Part shown: one piece after another, positions 43,385-51,965 of the stretch | Position numbering within the stretch: position 1 is the stretch's first letter | How the letters are laid out: each line of letters opens with the position of its first letter | NCBI RefSeq assembly: GCF_007992435.1 | Contig: NZ_BKAG01000015.1 | Location: 1-64,000, forward strand | DNA length: 64,000 nucleotides | Direction: 5' to 3' | Origin: Prosthecobacter gellanilyticus | GTDB lineage: Bacteria; Verrucomicrobiota; Verrucomicrobiia; Verrucomicrobiales; Verrucomicrobiaceae | The notes under the pieces: generated by a model | Told to the model about the DNA's origin: nothing | Seen by the model: the letters and a program-made list of their open reading frames with translations, nothing else | Databases searched by the model: none | Position numbers and translations under genes: made by a program

Positions 43385-44820
43385 AGAACTTCCTTCAATC
43401 TCTCCGCTGGCGATTGCAGATCTGGCATGGGTTGCTGCTGCTCGTGGTGGTGGTGGGCTTCACGCTGCCGACCTTTCATTTCGCCCGTGAGAGCCAGACA
43501 CAGCGCATTGATCGTGATCTCGGTCGCATGGAGCGCGGGCTCATCCGCTCGCTGATGGATGTGATGCAAGGGTTTCAGACGGACCCGAGCAAGCCTGACT
43601 ACCGCCAGGACCGGCCGTTCATGCAGTTCTCCGAGTTCTCGCAGCGCATCACAACTCAACCGGTGCAGGTGCCGCCCACCACGGCGGCCCAGTTCCATGG
43701 CCGTGAGCCGGGTTACGCCTACTTCAGCATCCGCGACAAGGACGACAAGATCATCCTCCAGTCCGAGAACGCGCCGGAGGACATGCGCTTCCTGCCCATC
43801 CCGGCCAGTGATTTTACCGAGGAGGCACGCAGCATCGGAAACCGGCGTGAGACAGCGCGCTCGAACTCGCATGGCCTGAAGGTGGTGGTGGGGCGTGACA
43901 TCACACCGGACCTTCAGGAGATGCATGGAATGGCCACACTGCATGTGCTGATTGGGCTCGGTGTGTGGCTCTTTGGTCTCATCGGAGGCTGGTGGCTGTC
44001 CGGCAGAGCCATCCGGCCTATCCGCACCATCAGTGAAACGGCCACACGCATTGCGGAAGGCAATCTCGAGGAGCGCATCAACATTACCGAGACGGATAGC
44101 GAGCTCGGCCAGCTCAGCCAGGTGCTGAACCAGACCTTTGAGCGTCTGCACGATGCCTTTGAGCGGCAGCGCCAGTTTACCGCCGATGCCTCGCATGAAC
44201 TGCGCACACCTGTCACCATCCTCATTTCCGAAACTCAGCGCCTCCTGAAGCGCGAGCGCACCGCAGAAGAATATCGTGAGGCGTTGCAGACCTGTGGTGA
44301 GACGGCCCAGCGCATGCGCCGACTGATTGAGTCACTGCTGCTGCTGGCACGTCAGGATGGCCAGACGAGAAAAGAGCCTAACAGCGTTTGTGACGTCTCA
44401 GATTGTCTGCGGGATGTTGTCAGCCACTTGAAGCCTTTGGCGGATGAACGGCATCGGCAACTGGAGGCAAAGCTTGGCCCGGCTCCTTGCAAGGCCAATG
44501 CTGAGGCCATCTCCATACTCGCCACGAATCTCATCAGCAATGGGCTGCAGCATGGCGGGAACGTCACTGTGACGAGTTGCGCGGACGGAGGCGAGGCGGT
44601 CTTCACCGTGAGTGATGATGGCCCGGGCATTGCCGAAGCGGATCAGCCGCACATTTTTGAGCGCTTTTACCGGGCCGATCAGGCGCGCACGGGCAGTTCC
44701 GGACACTCCGGGCTGGGGCTGGCGATTACGAAGGCGATTGTGGACAACCATGGCGGCAGCATCCGTGTGATCAGCAAGGATGGTCAGGGGACCTCCTTTG
44801 AGGTGCGTTTGCCTGCGTAA
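43381..44820 (+). CDS. Sensor histidine kinase of the efflux operon
   Basis: 479 aa membrane kinase. N-terminal helix (IWHGLLLLVVVVGFTLPTF), a periplasmic domain of about 150 residues, second helix (LIGLGVWLFGLIGGWWL), HAMP (GRAIRPIRTISETATRIAEG), HisKA with ASHELRTPVTILI (His272), and HATPase with SNGLQHGGN (N box), VSDDGPGIAEADQ (G1), GHSGLGLAI (G2). Complete and probably active. Last gene of the operon that starts at 38003. Confidence 0.94.
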   Translation: MKNFLQSLRWRLQIWHGLLLLVVVVGFTLPTFHFARESQTQRIDRDLGRMERGLIRSLMDVMQGFQTDPSKPDYRQDRPFMQFSEFSQRITTQPVQVPPTTAAQFHGREPGYAYFSIRDKDDKIILQSENAPEDMRFLPIPASDFTEEARSIGNRRETARSNSHGLKVVVGRDITPDLQEMHGMATLHVLIGLGVWLFGLIGGWWLSGRAIRPIRTISETATRIAEGNLEERINITETDSELGQLSQVLNQTFERLHDAFERQRQFTADASHELRTPVTILISETQRLLKRERTAEEYREALQTCGETAQRMRRLIESLLLLARQDGQTRKEPNSVCDVSDCLRDVVSHLKPLADERHRQLEAKLGPAPCKANAEAISILATNLISNGLQHGGNVTVTSCADGGEAVFTVSDDGPGIAEADQPHIFERFYRADQARTGSSGHSGLGLAITKAIVDNHGGSIRVISKDGQGTSFEVRLPA

Positions 44821-44900
44821 AGGCTGGGGACCTGCACGCTTTCAAATTCCGCAAGCATTTGGGCTGAAATGGCGTAGTTTAGGCTCCCCTCAATTCCTTG

Positions 44901-46292
44901 ATGAGTTACGTTTCTATTCCCCGAGAGCCTATGTCCCGCCGTGCTGCATTGCGCGGGCTGGGTGCGACGATTGCGCTGCCGTTTCTGGATGCCATGGCAC
45001 CCACGGCACGCGGATCTCAGGCCAAGGCGTTTCCGACACGCATCGGCGTGCTCTTCATGCCGAATGGCGTGCACCCGGATCGCTGGACTCCTGAAGGCGA
45101 AGGCAAGGACTTCAAATTTTCACCGATCCTGCAGCCGCTGGAGCGGCATCGCGGTGACATCAATGTGCTGACGAATCTCGGTCACGCGAACTGCCGTGGT
45201 GGTGACGGACACTATGCCAAGACGGCGAACTGGCTGACCGGCACGGAGATCGAGAAGACCACGGGCAAGAACCTCCGCTGCGGTGTGAGCATGGACCAGG
45301 TCTTTGCCCAGCAGGCAGGCAGCCTCGCGCGCTTTCCATCCTTGGAGTTAGGCACAGAGCCGGTGATGACGGGCGTGGATTTCAATGTGAACTACACCAT
45401 GCTCTATGGCTCGCATGTGGCCTGGCGCACGCCGACCTCGCCACTGCCGCCGGAGATCAATCCGCGCTTTGTGTTTGACCGCCTGTTCCGTGAGAATGCA
45501 GAGCAGCGCAAGGCCAGTGCGCTGGAGAGCAAGAGCGTGCTGGATCTTGTGATGACGGATGCGAAGGCGCTGCGTGGCCGCGTGGGCAAGGATGACCAGC
45601 GCCGCCTGGATGAGTATCTGGAAAGCATCCGCAGTGTGGAGCAGCGCATCGAGGCGGACATTGCCCGCGTGGCGAGCGGCGAAAATCTGGACCCGGCGGC
45701 GAAGGAAGCCGTGGCACAGCTCGACCAGCGCATCACGACCGCGATGGCGCAGCAGAAGGATCCAGGCGGACGTCTGCGACTGGACCACACGGAGCACTGC
45801 CGCCTGATGATGGAACTGATGACGCTCGGCTTCTGGAGCGACAGCACACGCGTGAGCACCTTCATGTTTGGCTGGGCGGTCAGCGGCAAGAATTTTACTT
45901 TCCTGGATGGCGTGAAGCATGGCCACCATGAGTGCTCTCACCATGAGAAGAAGGAAGAGAAGCTGGAGCAGTATCAGAAGATCAACACCTGGCACATCGA
46001 CCAGTTTGCCCACATGCTGGACCGCATGAAGTCCATCAAGGAAGGTGATGGCACGCTGCTGGATCACACGCTGATGCTCTTTGGTTCCAGCATGCGTGAT
46101 GGCAATGCCCACAGTCCGAAAAATCTGCCGCTGGTCCTCGCCGGACATGGCGGCGGTCTTCAAGGTGGTCGCCACCTGGTGAGCAGCCCGGACACACCGA
46201 TGTGCAATCTCTTCCTCAGCATGCACCAGCTCGCTGGCATGAAGTCAGAGCGCTTTGGTGACAGCACCGGGACGCTGAAGGGCCTGGTGTAG
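44901..46292 (+). CDS. DUF1552 family Tat-exported protein (second copy)
   Basis: 463 aa. Tat signal MSRRAALRGLGATIALPFLD close to the N terminus; the DUF1552 opening IGVLFMPNGVHPDRWTPEG and the later HGHHECSHHEKKEEK, GSSMRDGNAHSPKNLPLVLAG are family blocks. ATG 44901 is chosen; a TTG directly before it is also possible. No DUF1592 gene adjoins; the DUF1592 paralogue at 34705 lies on the same strand beyond the efflux operon. Function unknown. Confidence 0.9.
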   Translation: MSYVSIPREPMSRRAALRGLGATIALPFLDAMAPTARGSQAKAFPTRIGVLFMPNGVHPDRWTPEGEGKDFKFSPILQPLERHRGDINVLTNLGHANCRGGDGHYAKTANWLTGTEIEKTTGKNLRCGVSMDQVFAQQAGSLARFPSLELGTEPVMTGVDFNVNYTMLYGSHVAWRTPTSPLPPEINPRFVFDRLFRENAEQRKASALESKSVLDLVMTDAKALRGRVGKDDQRRLDEYLESIRSVEQRIEADIARVASGENLDPAAKEAVAQLDQRITTAMAQQKDPGGRLRLDHTEHCRLMMELMTLGFWSDSTRVSTFMFGWAVSGKNFTFLDGVKHGHHECSHHEKKEEKLEQYQKINTWHIDQFAHMLDRMKSIKEGDGTLLDHTLMLFGSSMRDGNAHSPKNLPLVLAGHGGGLQGGRHLVSSPDTPMCNLFLSMHQLAGMKSERFGDSTGTLKGLV

Positions 46293-46301
46293 TACAGCAG
46301 C

Positions 46302-46320
46302 CATCACACTCCGTGTGATG
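46302..46320. terminator. Bidirectional hairpin between convergent genes
   Basis: Perfect 8-bp stem CATCACAC / GTGTGATG with a 3-base loop between the DUF1552 and metallophosphoesterase 3' ends. No T-run follows, so termination, if any, would need another factor. Confidence 0.45.
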
Positions 46321-46331
46321 AGCTTGGCAGA

Positions 46332-47210
46332 CTACTTTGCAAACGTGCGACTGGTCTGCTTGCGGAAGCCTTGGAGGCGCAGAGATTCGTCGGGCATCAC
46401 TTCGAGCATCGAGTAGCCATTGTTCTCGAGGCCGGCTCCTTCGACCATCGCCACCAGGGTGATGTAGGGGATGTTGACGATCTGTTGGAGATCGTTCTTG
46501 TGCGAATGACCTTGGAACACAGCTAGCACCTTGCCGGACTTCTCCAGCAGAGCACGAACCTCAGCGGCATTGCGAACCGCGTGGGCTTTGTCGAGGTCCA
46601 TACGCTGATGGGCGAGGATGATCACGGGACCGGTGGCCTTGCCGAGCTCGGCTTCGAGCCACGAGAGCTCAGCCTTCGGCAGATTGGAGTCCTGCCAGCT
46701 GAAGTTCTTGCGCTCATAGGGCGTGCCGTCCTCACGGAAGCAGGCATCGAGAATGATGAAGGTCACACCATTCTCGGCGAAGGAGGCATGACCACCAGGA
46801 GCCTTGGTATGCTGAGCGAACTCCTGCTTCGTCAAGGTGCCAACACAATGGTTTCCCAGCACGTAGTGGCGCGGCATGGAGAGCTTCGCGTAGTGCTGCT
46901 CCATGATCTTCAGCCATTCGATCTCCTTCTCCACAGAGTCTGCCTGATCAATGAAGTCTCCGAGTTCCACGACAAGCGCGGGCTTCTCACGATTCATGAA
47001 GTCCACGGCCTCATCGAGCTTGCCCAAGGCTTCGCGATAGAAGCGCGTCTTGGTCGGCACTTTGTCCGCGTAGTGCAGATCCGTCATCAGGCCGACACGC
47101 AGCAAGGGCTTTGCCTCGGCCTCCGCGGCGAGCATGGAAGCACTGCTGAAGCCGGCGAGGCAGAGGGTGCCTTGTTGAAGGAACGAGCGGCGTGAAAGAG
47201 GGGCGGACAT
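46332..47210 (-). CDS. Tat-exported calcineurin-like metallophosphoesterase
   Basis: 292 aa. Twin-arginine signal LSRRSFLQQGTLCLAGF. Metallophosphoesterase motifs in order: DLHYAD (D-x-H), ELGDFID, LGNHC, LAHQR (His) and GHSHKND (GHxH), so the dimetal site is complete. It hydrolyses a phosphoester outside the cytoplasm; the substrate is unknown. ATG 47210 at the Tat signal. Last gene of a four-gene minus-strand operon, 11 bases after the DUF4838 gene, which suggests joint use with polysaccharide-active proteins. Confidence 0.92.
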   Translation of the reverse strand: MSAPLSRRSFLQQGTLCLAGFSSASMLAAEAEAKPLLRVGLMTDLHYADKVPTKTRFYREALGKLDEAVDFMNREKPALVVELGDFIDQADSVEKEIEWLKIMEQHYAKLSMPRHYVLGNHCVGTLTKQEFAQHTKAPGGHASFAENGVTFIILDACFREDGTPYERKNFSWQDSNLPKAELSWLEAELGKATGPVIILAHQRMDLDKAHAVRNAAEVRALLEKSGKVLAVFQGHSHKNDLQQIVNIPYITLVAMVEGAGLENNGYSMLEVMPDESLRLQGFRKQTSRTFAK

Positions 47211-47221
47211 GGGATGAAGTG

Positions 47222-49171
47222 TCAGGGATACAAATCCGGGGCCTGTTTGGTTTCTTCCGACAATTTCCAACTGAGGTCTTCCAGCCAGGCGAGGTGGTTA
47301 AAATTGCTGATGCCCGAGCGCTCATTCGCACGACGGAAGGTGATCACCTCATCGACGCTCTTCTTGATCTGATCGGGAGTGGCGGTGGAGCCTGCGAGCG
47401 TGAGCTGCGAAGACACACGCGAGCATAGCTTGGCATGCTCGAGGCCGAGTTGCAGGAACTTTACCCTGGCCAAGGCCACTTCATCATCCTTGACGGCATC
47501 TGCTGCCTGTTTCAGCAAGGCATCCGCAGGAGTGAAGCACTCTTGCGGATAGAGCGCATGCGAGGCCTTGGCCCAGTTCCGCCAGCGTGAAGTCTCGAGC
47601 TCCACCATGGTCTTGTTGATCTTGTCACCACTGCGCGTGGTGTAGTCTTCCCAGTAGGTGAAGTAGTTTTTCACTAAAGGACCAGCGGCTCCGAAGGCCG
47701 CATAATATTCGGCGAGGAGATCATCTGCGGAGGCTTTGGGTTTCACATGCAGGCGAGAGGCCACGTAGAGGTTCGGCCCTTGAGTGGCCCAGTGACCGGT
47801 GAGGGAATCATAGTCCGTGGCGACCATGCCATGCTCAACAGCATGATGAAATTCGTCTGTGAACTGATGCGCGAAGATGAAGGGCATGCAGTAGCCATCG
47901 AGAAGATGATTCGTGCGCATGAAGAGACGCGCGCCGGTATCGCGCCAGCCGGTCCACTGCTGCTTCATCCAGGCATGCTCCTCCTCGGAGCGAGGGAACC
48001 ATCCGGCGGACGGGCAGTAACCGATGAGGATGTTTGAGTTGAGCTTGATGCCGCTGGTGGGGGCGGAGAAGTAATTGAAATAGGCATAGCCAACAACCGT
48101 GGCATCTGGATGCGTCTTCGCCGCGATCTGCTGGATGCCCAGCCAGAAGTGGGCGTAGCGATCTGACACGAAGCGCGAGCCTGCCATCTTCGAGGTCGCA
48201 GGATAGAATTTCAGATAGTCCACAGGTGCGGGGCCATCGAGAGCGCGGCAGTTCTCACAGGTGCAGAGGCCGAGGATGTCGTTCTCACACGCATTGATGA
48301 AGCCTGGATTCTTGGCATCTGCCGGACGTTTGGCAGCCCAGCGGGCCACGACTTCATGCTCAAGGTCCGGGTTCGAAACGCACATGGAGAAACGACCACC
48401 CTTTTTGTTCGGGCCACGCTTGCCACTTGGCAACTTCTGGAACCATTCAGGATGCGCCTTGCCATCCTTGTCCCACCAATCTGTGAAGGCATGACCATAA
48501 CTCACCGGATAGCTGCGACCCATGCGATGCCGGCGAAGGAACACGGCCTGCTCTTCACCAAACTTCTTGGCACCTTCCGTGGTGAAGCCCAGGGCGGGAT
48601 GCTCGCTCTCAAAGCCGCTGCCTGGACGCAGGCGACGCTGGAAGAACTGGGGTGAGGTGGTCTCATCGGTGTTCTTGGCTGTGATGGCTTTAGACTTCGG
48701 CACGTGCGTGCCAAGCTCACCCGGCCAGAGCCAGCGCACGCCCATGTCACGATCAAGCCACTCATAAACTCCCCAGAGCGTGCCTGCCTGGGTGTTGGAC
48801 TCCAGGGGCTCGCCGCCACCATCGGAACCCACGATAAACATGGCTTTGTCCGTGATTCGGAGCACGAAGGTTTCCGGGCTGAGCTTGGTCACGTCGATAC
48901 CAGCCTCACGTGCCGCCGCACTCTCACCGACATAGATGCGCGAGCGGGTGTCGGCTTTTGCTGAAGCTTCAGCCAGCACTTCTAGCTTCACACCGCTGGC
49001 CTTTTGGACATGATGTGCGAGCTCCTCCGCAGCATAGCGCGCCACGCGTGTGGGTTTGTCCGAGATGACGATGACAGCCTGAGGTTTGCCATCGCTGACC
49101 AAGGACAGGTCAGCCCGCAGTGAACCGAGGCTGCAAACAAGAAGGGTGGCCCAACAAAAACGTGAAAACAT
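47222..49171 (-). CDS. DUF4838 secreted protein (glycoside-hydrolase-like)
   Basis: 649 aa, signal peptide 1-20. The N-terminal domain (about 25-150; VARYAAEELAHHVQKASGV, NTQAGTLWGVYEWLDRDMGVRWLWPG) is the small alpha/beta domain found before GH67/GH20-like barrels. The following DUF4838 barrel has YVSYGHAF-type sequence, ACENDILGLCTCENCRALDG and GYAYFNYFSAPTSG. Members are presumed carbohydrate-active and linked to polysaccharide use; substrate unproven. Cys-rich loop CTCENC may be structural. Third gene of the operon, 46 bases after the beta-helix gene. Confidence 0.87.
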   Translation of the reverse strand: MFSRFCWATLLVCSLGSLRADLSLVSDGKPQAVIVISDKPTRVARYAAEELAHHVQKASGVKLEVLAEASAKADTRSRIYVGESAAAREAGIDVTKLSPETFVLRITDKAMFIVGSDGGGEPLESNTQAGTLWGVYEWLDRDMGVRWLWPGELGTHVPKSKAITAKNTDETTSPQFFQRRLRPGSGFESEHPALGFTTEGAKKFGEEQAVFLRRHRMGRSYPVSYGHAFTDWWDKDGKAHPEWFQKLPSGKRGPNKKGGRFSMCVSNPDLEHEVVARWAAKRPADAKNPGFINACENDILGLCTCENCRALDGPAPVDYLKFYPATSKMAGSRFVSDRYAHFWLGIQQIAAKTHPDATVVGYAYFNYFSAPTSGIKLNSNILIGYCPSAGWFPRSEEEHAWMKQQWTGWRDTGARLFMRTNHLLDGYCMPFIFAHQFTDEFHHAVEHGMVATDYDSLTGHWATQGPNLYVASRLHVKPKASADDLLAEYYAAFGAAGPLVKNYFTYWEDYTTRSGDKINKTMVELETSRWRNWAKASHALYPQECFTPADALLKQAADAVKDDEVALARVKFLQLGLEHAKLCSRVSSQLTLAGSTATPDQIKKSVDEVITFRRANERSGISNFNHLAWLEDLSWKLSEETKQAPDLYP

Positions 49172-49217
49172 GCCCGCCTGAAACGGAGATCGGACAGGTA
49201 AGCTTGCCAGGAAAGCT

Positions 49218-50546
49218 TCAGCGGCTGTGAGTCGTCACGGTGATGTCCTTGCCTTTGTTCTCCTGGACAGCACCCAGCGTGGAGATCTGGCACTTTTCAG
49301 CCTTGGTGCCGATCACAACGGGCATGGTGGTTTGATTGCGCAGGATCAGGCCGCGCGCGAGGCGCTCGCCATGAGCGGTGGCGTTCTCACCCATGGCCGG
49401 TGGAGTATAACCAATGAGGATGGGCGAGAGTTGGACTCGCACGCTTTTCGCGGTGATCGTGACCTCATTGTCGATGCCATAGAGGGCAGCGACGGCGTGC
49501 ACGTTGACCTTGTCTGCCTCCGTGGGCAGCAGTTGCACCTCCACCTTGGCTTTGTCACCTTCGACATAGAGGAGCGGACCGAATTGGGTGTCGCCTTTGC
49601 ATCCGGTCAACACAGCGCCAGTCGAAACCCAGAAGCCGCGCTCGCAGCCGATGGCAGTGCAGTTCTCCAGCTTGGGAGCGGTCTTGGTGCGCAGCTCAAA
49701 GCCGCCACGCATGTTCTTGGACGTGCAGTTCTTCAGCACGAGGCCGCGATGCGTGTGATAGGTGCGGAAGCCATCTTCACTAAGCGCCTTCATGTAGCCG
49801 GGCTGGATGCGGGTGGTGCCGCTGCGGTTTTGCACCTCGCCCATGAACCTGCGGTCAAAAGCCAGGCCTGAGATCTCTGCCAGCATTTCGTCCGTACGGC
49901 GCATGACGCCTTCCGCGTGGCAGTTTTCAAACACCACGTCGTCACAGTTCTCTTGAAGGTAGAAGGCATGACCGAAGGCTTTCTGGAAGACCTTGCAGTC
50001 AATGAAGCGTGAGCGGCTGCCGGTGATGTGGACGCCGCTGTGCTTGTGACCGCCTTTGCCAAAGAGATCGCCATAACCATAAGGTGAGGAACCCTCCACA
50101 TGGATCACGCAGTCCTTCAGTGTGTTCCCCTGTCCTGTGACACCGAGCACGGCACCACCGAAGGCAATGCCTTTGCCGAGGCTGGTGATGGTGAGGCCCT
50201 GCAAGGTATTGCCCTTGCCGCTGATCAAGAACTCATCGGTGTGAATGGGTGAGCCGAGCTTCTGACGCAAAGCGGTATCCAGCTCAAGGGTGACACCCTG
50301 GAGATCGAAGGTGTTGTCGTTGCCGCTGAAGGTAATGAACTGCCATTGCTTCTGCTTTCGACGTTCCGGGATGGAGGCCAGCGGGATGAAGTCTGTCAGG
50401 CGATACTTGCCCGGTTTCATCTTCAGCTTCTGGCCGCTGCGAGTGGCCGCCTGCGCCAGTTCAGCGAGACTGGAGAGAACGGGTGGACTATCGGCAGCAG
50501 TGGCGACGGCCAGGGCGGCCATCCAGAGAATGAAGCAACGGAGCAT
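49218..50546 (-). CDS. Secreted right-handed beta-helix protein
   Basis: 442 aa, signal peptide LRCFILWMAALAVATAA. Repeated short strands such as GNDNTFDLQGVTL, GKGNTLQGLTITSL, GQGNTLKDCVIHV and DDVVFENCHAEGV show a right-handed parallel beta-helix (PF13229 type) over about residues 75-340. A C-terminal beta domain follows. Such proteins are usually polysaccharide lyases, epimerases or adhesins. No single catalytic motif is decisive. ATG 50546 at the signal peptide; an in-frame ATG at 50561 adds five residues. Confidence 0.85.
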   Translation of the reverse strand: MLRCFILWMAALAVATAADSPPVLSSLAELAQAATRSGQKLKMKPGKYRLTDFIPLASIPERRKQKQWQFITFSGNDNTFDLQGVTLELDTALRQKLGSPIHTDEFLISGKGNTLQGLTITSLGKGIAFGGAVLGVTGQGNTLKDCVIHVEGSSPYGYGDLFGKGGHKHSGVHITGSRSRFIDCKVFQKAFGHAFYLQENCDDVVFENCHAEGVMRRTDEMLAEISGLAFDRRFMGEVQNRSGTTRIQPGYMKALSEDGFRTYHTHRGLVLKNCTSKNMRGGFELRTKTAPKLENCTAIGCERGFWVSTGAVLTGCKGDTQFGPLLYVEGDKAKVEVQLLPTEADKVNVHAVAALYGIDNEVTITAKSVRVQLSPILIGYTPPAMGENATAHGERLARGLILRNQTTMPVVIGTKAEKCQISTLGAVQENKGKDITVTTHSR

Positions 50547-50585
50547 GGTGACGGTGACCATGCCCCGGCTTGCGCAAATGTCATC

Positions 50586-51851
50586 TCACGCGTTCAGCAG
50601 GCCCTTCACATGCTGCATGGACTTGCCGAAGCACTCATGCACATAGGCCATGGCCTTCTTCACCTTGGCCTGGGCGGCGGGGTAGTCGGCATCGATGGCG
50701 AAGAGGGTCTCGGCCCACAGGTCGATGGAGGTGGTGTCAAACTCCAGCAACCACTCAGACAGGCCGATGTCCTTGAACATCCAGCACTTCGGCGAATGGA
50801 ACTCGGAATAGGTGTGGATGATCGGCGTGCCATTCGCCAGCGCGATGATGGGTGAGTGCGGCTCATGGCAGACGATGGTATGCGCGCGGGCGAAGATGGA
50901 GGCCGCCTCATCGGTATTCCAGAAGTACTCCAGGTTCACGACGCTCTTCTGGATGTCCGCAGGCAGCTTGTCCCAAATAAATTTTTTGTTATACTCCATC
51001 TCCTTCATGGCCTCGGGAGCGATGAGCACCTTGTGACCAGTCTTCTTCACCCAGCGGGTGATGAGGTCACAATACTTCGCGGCGCGGCGCTCATCATCCG
51101 CGATCATCTCCGGTGTTGGATGCAGCGGGTTCAGCTTCTGCGGGCGCTTGTCGTCCACCCCTGGATGCGAAGGTGTGTGCGTGCGCAGCTGGATGGTGAT
51201 GAACTTCCGCTCCTCAAGGCCGAGCTTCTTCATCGTGGCGAGGCCACGCTCGTCATCACGCACATCGATGCCGAAGCAGCCATCCGGGCCGAATTCAAGC
51301 ACTGGAGTCTTGATGCCAGCGCCTTTGAGAATGCTCAGCGTTTTAGTCTCGCGAGTGTAGATGAAGGAAGCGCCATTCAGCAATGCGATGCGCTCCTCGG
51401 CACCTTTGCCCTCCACCATGTCGGTGAAGTAGGACTGGCCGAAGAGGCCGTACGGCTTCCCATGCTTTTTGCAGAACTGCATGTAGCTCAGGTCCTGACC
51501 CATGCCGGAATTGCGGATGAAAAGGTCACAGCCCTTGATGGCTTCCTGGAGCTTGAGATCAGCCTCGCCATCTTTCAGCGGGCTGCCTTGAAGGATGGTG
51601 ACTTTCGGGAAGCGCTTGTTGAGCATGGCAGTCACACGCTCATCCAGTTTCATGGCCCAGAGGATGACTTTCACCTCGGGCAGGTGCTCTTCGATCACAC
51701 GCAGCGTGCCGGGCGTGTGGCCGATATCGCCAATGTTATGCACGGCCCAGGCGGACTGCAGTACGATGGTCTTCGGCTTGCCGTCTGCGGCGAAAACAGA
51801 GCCGCCCAGCGCGGCGGTGATGGAGGCGATGAAGTGGCGGCGTGTGTTCAT
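50586..51851 (-). CDS. Polysaccharide-pyruvyl-transferase-fold protein with Tat signal
   Basis: 421 aa, PF04230 pyruvyl-transferase-like. Fold landmarks: HNIGDIGHTPGTL near residue 38, the central GPDGCFGID, and the C-terminal HEPHSPIIALANGTPIIH block. The N terminus reads NTRRHFIASITAALGGSVFA, a convincing twin-arginine signal. Known pyruvyl transferases use phosphoenolpyruvate in the cytosol, so an exported member needs another donor or another activity. It is first in the minus-strand operon that continues through the beta-helix, DUF4838 and phosphoesterase genes, and divergent from the FAD gene at 51966. Confidence 0.85.
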   Translation of the reverse strand: MNTRRHFIASITAALGGSVFAADGKPKTIVLQSAWAVHNIGDIGHTPGTLRVIEEHLPEVKVILWAMKLDERVTAMLNKRFPKVTILQGSPLKDGEADLKLQEAIKGCDLFIRNSGMGQDLSYMQFCKKHGKPYGLFGQSYFTDMVEGKGAEERIALLNGASFIYTRETKTLSILKGAGIKTPVLEFGPDGCFGIDVRDDERGLATMKKLGLEERKFITIQLRTHTPSHPGVDDKRPQKLNPLHPTPEMIADDERRAAKYCDLITRWVKKTGHKVLIAPEAMKEMEYNKKFIWDKLPADIQKSVVNLEYFWNTDEAASIFARAHTIVCHEPHSPIIALANGTPIIHTYSEFHSPKCWMFKDIGLSEWLLEFDTTSIDLWAETLFAIDADYPAAQAKVKKAMAYVHECFGKSMQHVKGLLNA

Positions 51852-51965
51852 GTGAGGTTGGACCTTGAAGAGGCGGATGGAACGCGGATTTGGACAGGGA
51901 TTTGGCGGGAAAGATCAGGTCGGAGGCCTTTACGGCGGTCCGCTCCTGCTCAAGCTTCTACCATC

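Noticed and set aside
50856-51965. The FAD gene frame is open for 1110 bases upstream of ATG 51966, over the pyruvyl-transferase gene
   Set aside because: The signal peptide begins at 51966 and the upstream translation is antisense to a well-defined gene; not a real N-terminal extension.
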